Of a stretch of 64,000 nucleotides of DNA, positions 1 to 9,695 are shown piece by piece. The position numbers were made by a program, and so were the translations under genes. A model generated the notes under the pieces. That model saw only the letters and a list, made by a program, of their open reading frames with translations, ran no database searches and was not told the DNA's origin. Within the stretch, counting starts at the first letter, position 1. Every line of letters starts with the position of its first letter. Origin of the DNA: Jonesia denitrificans DSM 20603 (GTDB lineage: Bacteria > Actinomycetota > Actinomycetes > Actinomycetales > Cellulomonadaceae); the NCBI RefSeq assembly GCF_000024065.1, contig NC_013174.1, forward strand, positions 496,001 through 560,000, in the 5' to 3' direction.

Positions 1-408
1 AGCATCGACAGGGGTGATGGTGACGTGCAGGGTGTTTCCATCATCGAGGACTGAGTGGGTGAGGTCGACACTGTCGGATTCTGTGTGGAAGTTGGTGTAT
101 TCCAGGCGTCGCCATTCGTCGTTGGTGTACGGGGTGAACCGTTCGAGTGCGCGCCCCAGTGTGCGTGGTGGGGTGGATGCGAACTCCCAGGTGTGTTCTT
201 CGCGGACAGTGACTTGGCCTTGTTCGGTGAGGCGCACGTCCATGGCAATGGTGTGGCGGGTTTCGCTGGGGAGGTCGTCCTCAGCGGCGCTGACGGTGGT
301 GGCGTGGCCGGCGGAGGGGGGGATGCTCAGGGTGAGGGCTAGGGTGGTGAGCGCCATGATGAGGAAAGTGAGGGCGGTTATGCGGGTGGGGCGCACGTGG
401 TTATGCAT
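1..408 (-). CDS. DUF2207-like secreted/membrane protein, N-terminal part
   Basis: Only the first 136 codons are present; the gene runs off the left edge. It opens with a positively charged N-terminus and a hydrophobic stretch (about residues 10-34, ending near a possible Ala-type cleavage site), then a beta-rich region with the pattern MDVRLTEQGQVTVREEHTWEF-like, which resembles the start of DUF2207 predicted membrane proteins (extracytoplasmic beta domain followed by membrane helices). The ATG at 408-406 overlaps the end of the upstream ROK gene by 8 bases, so the two are probably co-transcribed. No function is assigned; the family link rests on the short N-terminal pattern only. Confidence 0.6.
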   Translation of the reverse strand, partial: MHNHVRPTRITALTFLIMALTTLALTLSIPPSAGHATTVSAAEDDLPSETRHTIAMDVRLTEQGQVTVREEHTWEFASTPPRTLGRALERFTPYTNDEWRRLEYTNFHTESDSVDLTHSVLDDGNTLHVTITPVDA

Positions 409-1633
409 CAGGTGAAATCCAAGGGGAAGGGTGGGTATAAACCGTGCGCACAGCTTCGTAGGCTGCCCCGAGCATGGCTGCTCCTGATCCGAGGGTGCCG
501 GGAAGGATGTCGAAGTCTGCCCATGGTGCAGACAGGACCTGGTGGCGCAACGACTCAGTGACCGTTGTGACTATATGAGGGTACAGGTCAGCGTAGATGC
601 CTCCCAGGACGAACATGTGAATGTCTAGTAAGTTTGCGTATCCCGACAGGGCTCGTCCTAGTGCGGTGGCGGCTCGTTGGACTGCGTCATGTGCGTGGGG
701 GTTTCCTTGTTCGAGGGCAGTGACGAGACCGGTGATGCCAGCTGAGGTATCGAGTTGTGCTGCTGTGAGCATGGCGTCGAGGCCGGCGTATTGTTCGAGG
801 CAGCCGCGCGAGCCGCAGGAACATTGTGGGCCGGTGGGGTCAATGGTGACGTGGCCGAGTTCTCCGGACCAGCCGCGTCGGCCCAGGAAGAGGGTGTGGT
901 CGAGGATGATTGCTGACCCGATGCCCACCTCACCGGAGACGTAGATGAAGGTGTTGAGGTTGGCTTGTTCTTTGGCGGCGAGCGCACCGTAGTTTGCTTC
1001 GTTGCCGATGCGCACGTTGGTGTGTTGCCCGGTGGCGGCGGTGACGGCCGCACTGATGGGGGTGGTGTCGACGGGGTCGAGGTCAGCCCAGCCGAGGTTG
1101 GGGGCGATGCGGAGTGTGGCGTTGTTGGGGTCAACGAGGCCGGGTAGGGCAAGATGCGCGCCGGTGATGATCGGTGTGGAATGGGTGGGGCGGAGTTCTG
1201 ATGCGGTGGCGGTGGTGATGAGCTCGGTGGTGACTGCAGCGAGTTTTTCGAGCACGGTTGCTGGGTCGGATCCGTGAAAATCACCCGGGAGGAGGATGCG
1301 GTGGTAGGCAGTGCCGGTCAAATCATGGATAACCCCACCAAGGTAGGACACGTTCACTTCGAGGCCGATCCCAAAGTATGTCCCTCGTGCTGGGGTGAGT
1401 GGGACCGCTGGGCGGCCGGCTTTCCGGGAGAAGACAGGGTCAAGTTCGGCCACAATGTGTGCGTCGACGAGCAGGTCAACGAGGGAGGACACGGTTGCTC
1501 GGGTGAGGCCAGTGCGTACTGCGAGGGCAGCACGTGAGAGGGGATCTTTGGAGCCAAAGATCTCTTGCGCAACGAGCGCAAGGTTCCTTTCACGCAATGT
1601 ATGTTGGCCGGCGGCGGAATGAACAACTGTCAT
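401..1633 (-). CDS. xylR: ROK-family transcriptional repressor, probable xylose regulator XylR
   Basis: A 410-residue ROK repressor. An N-terminal winged helix-turn-helix (about residues 15-65, with LTRATVSSLVDLL as recognition region) is followed by the ROK sugar-kinase-like domain, including the zinc-binding motif CSCGSRGCLEQYA near residue 275. ROK repressors without kinase activity bind a sugar to release DNA. It is divergent from xylA with a 77-base gap, the classic arrangement of xylR, so D-xylose is the likely inducer (inference from context). The ATG at 1633 is preceded by AAGGTCAACACC, a reasonable ribosome site. Its 3' end overlaps the start of the DUF2207-like gene. Confidence 0.88.
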   Translation of the reverse strand: MTVVHSAAGQHTLRERNLALVAQEIFGSKDPLSRAALAVRTGLTRATVSSLVDLLVDAHIVAELDPVFSRKAGRPAVPLTPARGTYFGIGLEVNVSYLGGVIHDLTGTAYHRILLPGDFHGSDPATVLEKLAAVTTELITTATASELRPTHSTPIITGAHLALPGLVDPNNATLRIAPNLGWADLDPVDTTPISAAVTAATGQHTNVRIGNEANYGALAAKEQANLNTFIYVSGEVGIGSAIILDHTLFLGRRGWSGELGHVTIDPTGPQCSCGSRGCLEQYAGLDAMLTAAQLDTSAGITGLVTALEQGNPHAHDAVQRAATALGRALSGYANLLDIHMFVLGGIYADLYPHIVTTVTESLRHQVLSAPWADFDILPGTLGSGAAMLGAAYEAVRTVYTHPSPWISPDA

Positions 1634-1710
1634 GGTGTTGACCTTATCGAAGCGTGGGGTTAAGTTTAATCACACAACAAATATCATCACCCTCGTGAGG
1701 AGAGAGTGCA
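1634..1710. promoter_or_regulatory. xylR-xylA divergent promoter/operator region
   Basis: The 77-base gap between the divergent starts holds an AT-rich patch (TTAAGTTTAATCACACAACA, 1660-1679) unlike its surroundings. ROK-type XylR operators are AT-rich dyads in such gaps, so this is the most likely XylR site, but I do not see a clean palindrome. The xylA ribosome site GAGGAGAG lies just before 1711. Confidence 0.5.
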
Positions 1711-2889
1711 ATGACGCAGCAGGACATCAAATACTCCTTCGGTCTGTGGACAACCGGATGGCAAGGCCGCGACCAGTTCGGTGACGCCACCCGTGCATTT
1801 CGCAGCCCAGCCGACGACGTCCGCAAACTTGCGGAACTCGGTGCGTGGGGTTTCACCTTCCACGACGACGATGTCGTCCCTTTTGGTTCAGATGATGCAA
1901 CCCGCGCCAAGCTCCTCGGCGAGGTCAAGGACGCAGCGCAGGAAACGGGTCTCACCATCGAGATGGTGACCACCAACCTCTTCTCCCACCCCGTCTTCAA
2001 AGACGGTGGCGTCACATCCAATGACCGCTCCGTGCGCCGTTTCGCGCTGCGCAAGGTGCTCCGCAACGTGGACCTGACCGCAGAACTGGGCGCCAAAACC
2101 TTCGTCATGTGGGGTGGCCGTGAAGGCTCCGAGTACGACGGTGCCAAGGACCTCCACGCAGCCCTTGAGCGGTACAAGGAAGGTGTCGACCTCATCGCGG
2201 GGTACATCAAGGAGAAGGGCTACGACATCAAGATCGCCCTTGAGCCTAAGCCCAACGAACCTCGCGGGGACATCTTCTTGCCCACCGTTGGTCACGCACT
2301 CGGCTTCATCGCGGAACTCGAACACGGGGACATCGTTGGTTTGAACCCCGAGACTGGTCACGAGCAAATGGCTGGCCTCAACTACACTCACGGTCTGGCA
2401 CAGGCTCTGTGGGCTGACAAACTCTTCCACATCGACCTCAACGGTCAGCGTTCCATCAAGTTTGACCAGGACCTTGTTTTTGGTCACGGAGACTTGTTGT
2501 CTGCGTTCTTCACCGTGGACTTGGTGGAAAACGGGTTCCCTGCCTCCCCAGACGCTCCCCGCTACACCGGCCCACGTCACTTTGACTACAAGCCAAGCCG
2601 CACCGAAGCGGTTGAGGGCGTGTGGGACTCCGCAAAAGCCAACATGGAGACCTACAACCTTCTGGCGGCGAAGGCCAAGGCCTACCGTGAGGACCCTGAG
2701 GTTAAGGCAGCAATGGAGCAGGCTGGCCTGTTTGAGCTGGCAACACCCACCCTTGCTGCAGGTGAATCGGTGGCTGACCTTCTTGCTGACACATCCGCGT
2801 TCGAAGACTTCGACGCTGATGCAGCAGCGGAGCGTTCCTTCGGGTTCGTGCGCCTCAACCAGCTTGCGATCAAGCACCTGATTGGCTGA
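1711..2889 (+). CDS. xylA: Xylose isomerase
   Basis: Converts D-xylose to D-xylulose in the cytoplasm, the first step of xylose use. The 392-residue length matches the actinobacterial class I enzymes (about 385-395). Family signatures visible are [19 protein letters not shown] at the N-terminus, the catalytic histidine in [10 protein letters not shown] (near residue 54), the metal-binding glutamate in [12 protein letters not shown] (near 181), and [18 protein letters not shown] (near 213). Strong ribosome site GAGGAGAG six bases before the ATG. xylB follows five bases after the stop (or overlaps it if a TTG start is used), forming a xylAB operon opposite the ROK repressor. Confidence 0.97.
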   Translation: MTQQDIKYSFGLWTTGWQGRDQFGDATRAFRSPADDVRKLAELGAWGFTFHDDDVVPFGSDDATRAKLLGEVKDAAQETGLTIEMVTTNLFSHPVFKDGGVTSNDRSVRRFALRKVLRNVDLTAELGAKTFVMWGGREGSEYDGAKDLHAALERYKEGVDLIAGYIKEKGYDIKIALEPKPNEPRGDIFLPTVGHALGFIAELEHGDIVGLNPETGHEQMAGLNYTHGLAQALWADKLFHIDLNGQRSIKFDQDLVFGHGDLLSAFFTVDLVENGFPASPDAPRYTGPRHFDYKPSRTEAVEGVWDSAKANMETYNLLAAKAKAYREDPEVKAAMEQAGLFELATPTLAAGESVADLLADTSAFEDFDADAAAERSFGFVRLNQLAIKHLIG

Positions 2890-2893
2890 ACTC

Positions 2894-4336
2894 ATGACGC
2901 AACGCCTTGTCGCTGGAGTTGATTCGTCAACTCAATCGTGCAAGGTCGTCATCCGTGACGCGGAGACCGGGGCGCTTGTGCGTTCCGGCTCCGCGAAACA
3001 CCCTGATGGCACGGAAGTGCACCCGTCACACTGGTGGGCGGCCTTCCAAGAAGCGGCAGCTGCCGCTGGTGGCCTCGACGACGTCGAGGCCATTGCCGTC
3101 GGTGGGCAGCAACACGGCATGGTGGCTTTGGATCACAATGGTGAGGTCATTCGTGACGCGCTGTTGTGGAATGACACGCGTTCTGCTGGTGCAGCGCGTG
3201 ATTTGATCGCTGATTACGGTGCCCTGACGGGACGTGATGGCGCCCTCGCGTACGCGCAGGACATTGGTGTGGTTCCGGTTGCTTCGTTCACTGCCACAAA
3301 GGTGCGGTGGATGCGTGATCACGAACCGGAGAACATGGCAAAAGTTGCTGCGATTGCGTTGCCCCATGACTGGCTGACGTGGCAAATCATTGGTGCTGGT
3401 GGTGAACCTGGTGCGGCCCGTGACCTTAGTGCGTTGGCAACGGATCGTTCTGATGCGTCAGGAACGGCGTACTTTAACTCCACTAGTGGCGAATATGATC
3501 GCACGTTGTTTGAGTTAGCTGCAGGTGAAGGCGCGTTCGATGCCATCACGTTGCCACGGGTTCTTGCGCCGCAGGAGTCGGCTGGTCGTACCCCGTGGGG
3601 TGCGTTGGTTGGTCCTGGTGCCGGTGACAATGCAGGGGCCGCGCTCGGGTTGGGGGCCGCTGCCGGGGACATCGTGTTGTCTGTGGGTACCTCGGGTGTG
3701 GTCACTGCGGTGTCGTCCACTCAGGTGTGTGACGCGACCGGAAACGTGGCAGGGTTTGCGTCTGCAACCGGTGATTTCCTCCCGTTGGTGTGCACGATTA
3801 ACGCATCGCGCATCATTGATGTAGCACGCCGCATCCTGGGTGTGGATTACGACGAGTTGGCACAGTTGGCGCTGGCAGCGCCTCCGGGGGCTGGTGGGCT
3901 AGTTCTGGTGCCGTTCTTTGAAGGTGAGCGCACCCCGAACCGTCCGGATGCAACGGGAACACTGCATGGTATGACGCTAGAGAACACGACCCCGCAGAAC
4001 ATTGCGCGGGCCGCGGTGGAAGCGTTGCTGTGTTCGCTGGCTGACGGTGTTGATGCTCTGCGGGAGTTGGGTGTTGATGTGCGCCGGTTGGTGCTGATCG
4101 GTGGTGGGGCTCAGTCTCCGGCGACCCGAGCGATCGCTCCGCAGGTCTTTGGTCTGCCGGTGACGGTTCCAGCGTCGGGTGAGTATGTTGCTGATGGCGC
4201 TGCCCGCCAGGCAGCGTGGACGCTGCTTGGTGGGGACACTCCGCCACAGTGGCCGCTTGCTGGTGCGGAGGTGTTTGAGGGTGAAGAACAGCCGATCATT
4301 CGCGAGCAGTATGCACGGGTGCGTGACCTGGTTTAG
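2894..4336 (+). CDS. xylB: Xylulokinase (FGGY family)
   Basis: Phosphorylates D-xylulose to D-xylulose 5-phosphate, which enters the pentose phosphate pathway. About 480 residues, typical of XylB. N-terminal phosphate-binding motif [15 protein letters not shown], substrate-region motif [12 protein letters not shown] and ATP-site region [15 protein letters not shown] support the FGGY fold with two actin-like domains. I chose the ATG at 2894, four bases after the xylA stop; an in-frame TTG at 2882 would overlap xylA by 8 bases. Neither has a strong ribosome site, so translational coupling to xylA is likely. Regulated with xylA by the divergent ROK repressor (inference). Confidence 0.95.
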   Translation: MTQRLVAGVDSSTQSCKVVIRDAETGALVRSGSAKHPDGTEVHPSHWWAAFQEAAAAAGGLDDVEAIAVGGQQHGMVALDHNGEVIRDALLWNDTRSAGAARDLIADYGALTGRDGALAYAQDIGVVPVASFTATKVRWMRDHEPENMAKVAAIALPHDWLTWQIIGAGGEPGAARDLSALATDRSDASGTAYFNSTSGEYDRTLFELAAGEGAFDAITLPRVLAPQESAGRTPWGALVGPGAGDNAGAALGLGAAAGDIVLSVGTSGVVTAVSSTQVCDATGNVAGFASATGDFLPLVCTINASRIIDVARRILGVDYDELAQLALAAPPGAGGLVLVPFFEGERTPNRPDATGTLHGMTLENTTPQNIARAAVEALLCSLADGVDALRELGVDVRRLVLIGGGAQSPATRAIAPQVFGLPVTVPASGEYVADGAARQAAWTLLGGDTPPQWPLAGAEVFEGEEQPIIREQYARVRDLV

Positions 4337-4351
4337 GTAGGTGACTGTGTG

Positions 4352-4389
4352 CGGGGTGGTGCATTGCCGGTTGGCGATGCGCCACCCCG
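4352..4389 (+). terminator. Hairpin after xylB
   Basis: CGGGGTGG (4352-4359) pairs with CCACCCCG (4382-4389), with an inner pairing around GCAT/ATGC, 16 bases after the xylB stop. There is no T-run, so a Rho-independent role is likely but not certain. The remaining gap to 4594 holds no convincing gene, only the leader of the two-component operon. Confidence 0.6.
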
Positions 4390-4594
4390 TGTGTGTGTCC
4401 AAGGGTGCGTGTGGTGGGGGCGCGACCACCACACCACGACCAACCAGGTGGTCGCCTATACGAATCAGTTGTGATGAAAACGCAATCTCCCCGTGCGTTG
4501 GTCCTCTACCCACACCGTGAACAATGTCTTAACCTAAAGAAGCCACCACGTGGCACAGGCCAACCACACCCGTGGCCAGGAATGAGGACGACCT

Positions 4595-5329
4595 GTGAAC
4601 ACCCCCACCGTCAAAGCAGTTACTGTCGGAGTCGTCGACGACAACCCGCGCGACCGCCAACGCATCATCGACATGCTTCACCACTACCAAACCGAGCACC
4701 CCACCCAATTCACGATCCGGGAATTCGAAGACGGTGCCGCACTCCTTGACAACTACCAACCCGACTACGACGTCCTCTTCCTTGACATTCAAATGGATGG
4801 CATCGATGGCATGCGCGCTGCTGCCTCCATCCGAAAAGTCGACTCCTCCGTCATCCTCATCTTCGTCACCAAAACTGCCCAATACGCCACCAGCGGCTAC
4901 GCAGTCCAAGCCCAGGGTTACCTGCTCAAACCCGTCTCCGACTTCGCGTTCGACACTGAACTCACCCGCAGCTTGAAACAGCTCAAACGCCTTGAGCGCG
5001 ACTCCATCCTCGTCGGTTCAGCCACCGCCCCGCGCCGGGTTGACGTCGCCGACATCCTCTACATCGAGTCACGCCGCCACCGTCTCACCGTCCACACTGT
5101 CGACGACGCGATTTCCTTTAATGGAACCCTCAAAGACTACGAAGAACTCCTGACCGACCACAGCTTCTACCGGTCAAACTCCGGGTACCTCGTCAGCCTG
5201 CGACACGTCATCGCCGTCGACAAAGAAGACTGCATCATGTCCAACGGAGCCCCCCTAAAAATCTCCCGCTCCCGCAAAAAAGGACTCTTTGAAGGGCTCA
5301 CCCACTACCTCGGTGGGAAAGTCGGGTGA
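4595..5329 (+). CDS. LytTR-family response regulator (AgrA-like)
   Basis: A 244-residue two-domain regulator. The receiver domain (about 10-130) has the acidic pair VVDDNPRD, the phosphoacceptor aspartate near residue 64 (LFLDIQMDGIDGM), and the conserved lysine in YLLKPVSD. The C-terminal LytTR DNA-binding domain (about 145-240) has ILYIESRRHRLTVHT and FYRSNSGYLVSLRHVIAV. LytTR regulators control virulence, bacteriocins, cell-wall or peptide-signalling genes. The GTG start at 4595 is the only good one. It overlaps the kinase gene by 4 bases (GTGA), so the pair is one operon. Its target genes are unknown; the neighbouring lipoprotein and GH3 genes are candidates by position only. Confidence 0.92.
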   Translation: MNTPTVKAVTVGVVDDNPRDRQRIIDMLHHYQTEHPTQFTIREFEDGAALLDNYQPDYDVLFLDIQMDGIDGMRAAASIRKVDSSVILIFVTKTAQYATSGYAVQAQGYLLKPVSDFAFDTELTRSLKQLKRLERDSILVGSATAPRRVDVADILYIESRRHRLTVHTVDDAISFNGTLKDYEELLTDHSFYRSNSGYLVSLRHVIAVDKEDCIMSNGAPLKISRSRKKGLFEGLTHYLGGKVG

Positions 5330-6660
5330 TCCTCCAAGACCTCCCCGACATCCCCCGCTGGTACACCGGACTTGCCGAATGGTCCGCCATCGTCGTCTAC
5401 ATCAGCCTCGTTCGTCCCCGATGGCACGGCCTCACACGGCATCTGATCACCTTCGGGTCCCTGCCCATCCTCATCGGCGTCCAACTTCTCGCTGGGGCAC
5501 TGCCCTTGATGTTCTGGACACTGGGAATGGCGCTCGCTGTCACAACAATTTTCACCGTCATGTACACAGCGACAGACTCCACCGCCACGACCGCCGGGTA
5601 TCTGACCGCCCGCGCCTTCGTTCTCGCGGAACTTGTTGCCTCACTGCAATGGCAAATCTGGGTCCACTTCCTTCCCCAACACCCATCCCCAGCGTTGGGG
5701 ACCACTGCTTTTACCGCATCGGTGGTGTGGCTCCTGGCCGCCTACGCGGTCGGGTTCGGCGCAGCCCGCTACGCCGAACGGCGCACCTTCGCCCGCGACC
5801 GGGCGCTGCGCATCGACACGCCCTCCCTCATCACCGCGTCCGCGATCGCCATTGGAACGTTCCTCGTGTCAAACTTGTCGTTCCTCACCACGTCCACCCC
5901 ATTCTCAGGGCGCACCTCAACCGACATTTTCTACATCCGCACCCTCGTTGACCTTGCAGGATACGTTGCTCTCTACACGCAGCAGGCCTACCGCAACCAA
6001 GTGAGCAACTCCGTGGCCCTCGCCCAAACCGAAGCGCTCCTCAAAGCCCAACAAGAGCAGTACTACCAATCCCAACGCAACATCGAAGAACTCAACCGCA
6101 TCCACCACGACCTCAAACACTACGTCGCCGCGATCCGGGAAGAAGACTCCGCTGCACTGCGCTCCACCTACCTGGCCGAACTGGAAGACTCCATCCGCGG
6201 GTACGAATCACAAATTGACACCGGCAACCCCACACTCGACGTCATCCTCAACTCAAAAATGGAACGTTGCCTGCGCGAGAACATCTCCATGACCAACGTG
6301 GTCGACGGGCAAGCTGTTGCCTTCATGGACCTCGTGCGCCTCTCAGCCCTCTTTGGAAACGCACTGGACAACGCCATCGAAGCGAGCCTGCGCATCGACA
6401 ACCCGGACGAACGCCACATCAAAGTGTCCGTGTATCGCAGACTCGACTTTGTCATGATCAAAGTGGAAAACCACACCCGCACTGCCGTGACCCTGGAACG
6501 AGGGCTCCCACGGACCACCAAACGCGACCGAACCCGCCACGGGTACGGGCTTGCCAACATGCGCAGCATTGTTGAGTCTTACGAAGGCACCATGACCATT
6601 GATGTTGAAGACGGCTGGTTCACTGTGCGCATGCTTGTGCCACGACCACCGGTCGTGTAG
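5326..6660 (+). CDS. GHKL sensor histidine kinase (AgrC-like)
   Basis: A 444-residue polytopic kinase: roughly six or seven membrane helices fill residues 15-215, then a coiled linker, the phosphoacceptor region IHHDLKHYVAAI (His near residue 259), an N-box GNALDNAIEAS and a G-box HGYGLANMRSIVESY. This layout (N-terminal membrane sensor, single-His HxxxKH box, GHKL ATPase without PAS or HAMP) is that of AgrC/NatK-type kinases that sense peptides or membrane ligands. It overlaps the response regulator by GTGA. No agrB/agrD-like peptide maturation genes are next to it, so the ligand is unknown. Confidence 0.9.
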   Translation: MILQDLPDIPRWYTGLAEWSAIVVYISLVRPRWHGLTRHLITFGSLPILIGVQLLAGALPLMFWTLGMALAVTTIFTVMYTATDSTATTAGYLTARAFVLAELVASLQWQIWVHFLPQHPSPALGTTAFTASVVWLLAAYAVGFGAARYAERRTFARDRALRIDTPSLITASAIAIGTFLVSNLSFLTTSTPFSGRTSTDIFYIRTLVDLAGYVALYTQQAYRNQVSNSVALAQTEALLKAQQEQYYQSQRNIEELNRIHHDLKHYVAAIREEDSAALRSTYLAELEDSIRGYESQIDTGNPTLDVILNSKMERCLRENISMTNVVDGQAVAFMDLVRLSALFGNALDNAIEASLRIDNPDERHIKVSVYRRLDFVMIKVENHTRTAVTLERGLPRTTKRDRTRHGYGLANMRSIVESYEGTMTIDVEDGWFTVRMLVPRPPVV

Positions 6661-6685
6661 CGGTCACCTGACGTGCGCACAACAA

Positions 6686-6716
6686 CGGGGCTTCCAGCCC
6701 ATGGCTGAAAGCCCCG
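6686..6716. terminator. Bidirectional terminator hairpin between convergent genes
   Basis: CGGGGCTTCCAGCC (from 6686) pairs back with GGCTGAAAGCCCCG (to 6716) around a short CAT loop. It lies between the kinase stop (6660) and the convergent lipoprotein stop (6741) and would serve both strands. Confidence 0.75.
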
Positions 6717-6740
6717 CAGAGTGTGCAAACGCGACAGTTA

Positions 6741-7178
6741 TTACTCGCCGGCTTCGGAGAGGTTCCCGTCCTGGTCCATCTGCCACTGCTTGCCAGTGTC
6801 AGCAGACGTCGCGGTGACAACAAACGACCCGTCCTCAATCTGCACTGTGGAAATGTACTTTTCCACAGCGTCAGAAGGGTAGTAAGGCATCACCCACATG
6901 CCGTACTTCTGAGTGGGGTTATCCACATCGGAGGCAAGCATAATCTGGGGCATGTCACCCACCTCAGCGATCTGGTCATTGATGATCTTCACGCCCGCTT
7001 CAAGATCCGCAATGAACGCTTCGCTTTCTGCGGCGTCCCCTGCGTCTTGACCACCATCAGTGCTCTGTGTCGTGGTGGTGTCGTCGGAGCTCCCCGAGTC
7101 ACTGCATGCGGCAACCCCAAACATTCCTGCGGTGGCGAGCGCGGCTGTGATGGTCAGTGTGGTGAGCCGGTTCTTCAT
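6741..7178 (-). CDS. Small secreted lipoprotein of unknown function
   Basis: A 145-residue protein with a type II signal peptide: MKNRLTTL, a hydrophobic core, and a lipobox ending VAAC near residue 24. A low-complexity Ser/Asp/Thr linker follows, then a compact domain of about 90 residues (from FIADLEAGVKIINDQI to the C-terminus) containing YPSDAVEKYISTVQIEDGSF. The ATG at 7178 is chosen because AAGGAGAACACC precedes it and it gives a clean signal peptide. I do not recognise the folded domain. It is separated from the upstream GH3 gene by a strong hairpin, so it probably has its own transcript. Confidence 0.8.
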   Translation of the reverse strand: MKNRLTTLTITAALATAGMFGVAACSDSGSSDDTTTTQSTDGGQDAGDAAESEAFIADLEAGVKIINDQIAEVGDMPQIMLASDVDNPTQKYGMWVMPYYPSDAVEKYISTVQIEDGSFVVTATSADTGKQWQMDQDGNLSEAGE

Positions 7179-7235
7179 GGTGTTCTCCTTGGTGTGATTG
7201 TCGATGCGTGGGGACACATCGTGGTGGGCCCACGA

Positions 7236-7269
7236 GGTGCCCTTCCCGTCGTGTGACGGGGAGGGCACC
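7236..7269 (-). terminator. GC-rich hairpin downstream of the GH3 lipoprotein gene
   Basis: GGTGCCCTTCCCGTC (7236-7250) pairs with GACGGGGAGGGCACC (7255-7269) over 15 base pairs with one wobble and a GTGT loop, 33 bases past the GH3 stop. No T-run is visible. Confidence 0.7.
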
Positions 7270-7301
7270 AAGCGGGGTGGTCCCGCCATCAGTGGTGGAT
7301 G

Positions 7302-9695
7302 CTACTCGATGGGTTGACCGCCACAGGTCAAACCAAAACCGAATGAGTAGCTGTTTCCGGCGGAGTCGACGTAGGGGTCGGTGTCGCCGGCGATGTCTTC
7401 GAAGCTTGCTTCCACGGTGTCCATGTCCTTAGGCAAGGTGATGGGCAGGCGTCCGCCTGGTTCTGCCAGGCCAAGTGCCACATCAATCATCGATGCGTCA
7501 GAGACCCCGAAGCCGAGGAGGATTGCGTCCGAGTCCGCTTCGAACTCTGTGGGGATGACCGCTCCGGTGCTGAGGGACAGCATGGTCACAATGGGGATGT
7601 CCTTGCCGGAGTCTTCCACTGCTTTGACGGCACGTTCGAATGCGTCAAGGTCAGCTTCGTTGGAGATCCGTGAGGTGTTTCCGAAGTAGGAGCGGTTTTC
7701 TTTCTTCCCGTTGTCCAGGGTGTCTTGCCCAAGGGACTGGCGGCGGACGTTGTCACCGTCAGCGGTGTAAGGGCGGTATTGGAGGGACAGTGGGTAGAAC
7801 TCGCGGGTTTCGATGTCCATCCCAGCTGAGGTGAAGGTGCCACCGTTGTCTGGGTTGTTCATTCCCACCAAAACGAGGTCAACGTCGCTGAGGTCGGGTG
7901 CGGTGTAGCTGGTGACTTTTTCGTCGTCGTTGGTTTCTGCTTCGTCCGTGATGACGGTTCCAAAGTACTGTTCAGCGGTTTCCACATCAATGGTGGGGCC
8001 TTCGCTGTATTCACCGGGTCCAAAGAGTCCAGTGTGACCGGTGTCGTAGGACCGTGGGATGTAGACGGTCATGTCCTTGTAGTTCGCGGCGTCTGCGTTG
8101 CAGGTCATGGTGCCGTCAGCGTTCTTCAGTGAGATGATCGATGCGTGCTGTGCGTCTTGCCCGGCAGTAATGAACTCGTCGTTTCCAATGACCTCAAGGG
8201 ACACGTCAAGGTCTTGGTAGGGGTTTTCGTACAGTCCTACGTTGAAGATGTTGGTAAGGACACGACGGCCGGTTTCTGCCCAACGGGTGTCTGCATCAAC
8301 CTCAAGGTCGCCCGCCTCGTGTGCCTTTGTCCACATGTCGTAGGCTGCGCGCACGGGTTCGATGTTGTTGTTTCCACCGAACTGGTCGACACCTGCTTTG
8401 AGGATTTCGAAGTGGCGTTCTTCGACTGTGAGTTCTTCGGCGCCCCATGAGGTTCCGATGAAGGCATCTGGGTCGGTTTTCCCACCCGAGGTGACACCCC
8501 AGTCAGTGACGATGACGCCGTCGTAGTTGTTGTCTTCGCGCAGGATGTCCACGCGTGCTTTGTCGTAGGCGGAGCCCATGGCGTTCCCGTAGGCGGGGTT
8601 TCCGTCCTTGTCGAGGATGATCGAGTAGGAGGTCATGAGCCCACCGGAGGCAAGTGCTTCGGTGAAGGGCTTGAGCTGACCGGCAGAGTTACCTCCGGGC
8701 AGGACCGCGTATTTCCCGGAGTCAGTGTGTGCTTCACGTCCGCCTTCACCGGTTCCGTCACCGGGGAAGTGCTTGATGACGGTGCTGACGGATTCTTCAC
8801 CCCAACCGGTGTTGTTGCCTTCGTCGTCGAAGGTTCCTTGGAACCCTTCAACGTAGGCTTTGGCCATTTCTGCGGCCATGTCTGCGTCTTCACCAAGGGT
8901 GCCAGTGATGCGTGACCAGCGTGGGTCGGTGGCGAGGTCGATTTGAGGGCTGAGCCCGTTGGCAAGACCCATGGCACGGTATTCGGTGGAGACGATGTCA
9001 CCAAATTCGCGGACTGTGTCTGCGTCGAATGTCGCTGCCAGGCCAAGGAGCGCAGGCCACTGGGAAACTCCACCGGATGCACCAGCGTAGGAGTCTTTGG
9101 CGTCACTTCGTGGGTCGGTGGAGAAGTTCACCGGAATGTACGGGGTGTCGTCGTTGGCAAGCGTTTCGACATAGGCCTGCATGGAGTTTGTCCATAGAAC
9201 AACTGGTTCGATCTCGTTACCGCCGGCGTACAGGACGTTGCGGAGGTAGGAGTCGGCGAGGTATTCCTTTTGGGCGTCGGTGAGTCCGTCACCTGGGGCT
9301 CGTTCGTGCCCGGAGAACAACATGAGTCCGGAGACTTGGTCGATCGACAGTTGCGGGGCGAGGTCGGCGGCGCGCTCTTCGGCGGGCAGACGCCAGTCTT
9401 CCCACGTGTCGAGGGTGTCGTTGCCGTTCATGTCTTTAAAGGCGTAGGTGACGTCGCCGTCGGTTTCTTCGATCAGTCCAAAGGCTGAGTCTTTTGCCAT
9501 GGACAGTGTCTTCCCGCCGTTGGGGTTGTCGACGACGGTGAATGTTGTTGTACCGTCGGTGACTTCGCGGGTGGAGTAGGTGCTTGGCCCCTGTGCCGTC
9601 GCGTCATTCTCCGCTGGTGTTGATGAGCAGCTTGCGAGCAGGATCGCCAACGATCCTGCGAGTGCTAGTCCGCCCTTGACGGGTGAGTTCCTCAT
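7302..9695 (-). CDS. GH3 family glycosidase, lipoprotein-anchored
   Basis: A 797-residue GH3 enzyme in the usual order: catalytic (alpha/beta)8 domain then the C-terminal sandwich. Visible motifs are IDLATDPRWSRITGTLGED, TVIKHFPGDGTGEGGREAHTDSG and the nucleophile region GVIVTDWGVTSGG, then ASIISLKNADG opening the second domain. The N-terminus MRNSPVKGGLALAGSLAILLASC is a lipoprotein signal, so the enzyme faces the outside on the membrane. I chose the ATG at 9695, preceded by GGGGAATTTC; in-frame starts at 9707 and 9848 exist but spoil the signal or lack a ribosome site. Beta-glucosidase or beta-xylosidase activity is likely, but substrate cannot be read from sequence. Divergent from the permuted GH3 gene. 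Confidence 0.9.
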   Translation of the reverse strand: MRNSPVKGGLALAGSLAILLASCSSTPAENDATAQGPSTYSTREVTDGTTTFTVVDNPNGGKTLSMAKDSAFGLIEETDGDVTYAFKDMNGNDTLDTWEDWRLPAEERAADLAPQLSIDQVSGLMLFSGHERAPGDGLTDAQKEYLADSYLRNVLYAGGNEIEPVVLWTNSMQAYVETLANDDTPYIPVNFSTDPRSDAKDSYAGASGGVSQWPALLGLAATFDADTVREFGDIVSTEYRAMGLANGLSPQIDLATDPRWSRITGTLGEDADMAAEMAKAYVEGFQGTFDDEGNNTGWGEESVSTVIKHFPGDGTGEGGREAHTDSGKYAVLPGGNSAGQLKPFTEALASGGLMTSYSIILDKDGNPAYGNAMGSAYDKARVDILREDNNYDGVIVTDWGVTSGGKTDPDAFIGTSWGAEELTVEERHFEILKAGVDQFGGNNNIEPVRAAYDMWTKAHEAGDLEVDADTRWAETGRRVLTNIFNVGLYENPYQDLDVSLEVIGNDEFITAGQDAQHASIISLKNADGTMTCNADAANYKDMTVYIPRSYDTGHTGLFGPGEYSEGPTIDVETAEQYFGTVITDEAETNDDEKVTSYTAPDLSDVDLVLVGMNNPDNGGTFTSAGMDIETREFYPLSLQYRPYTADGDNVRRQSLGQDTLDNGKKENRSYFGNTSRISNEADLDAFERAVKAVEDSGKDIPIVTMLSLSTGAVIPTEFEADSDAILLGFGVSDASMIDVALGLAEPGGRLPITLPKDMDTVEASFEDIAGDTDPYVDSAGNSYSFGFGLTCGGQPIE

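Noticed and set aside
1888-2895. A 335-codon open frame antisense to xylA
   Set aside because: xylA is certain from family motifs; the antisense frame matches no family and starts without a ribosome site.
4595-6660. A complete agr quorum-sensing locus
   Set aside because: Only the kinase and regulator are present; the 4337-4594 and 6661-6740 gaps contain no AgrB-like or AgrD-like gene.
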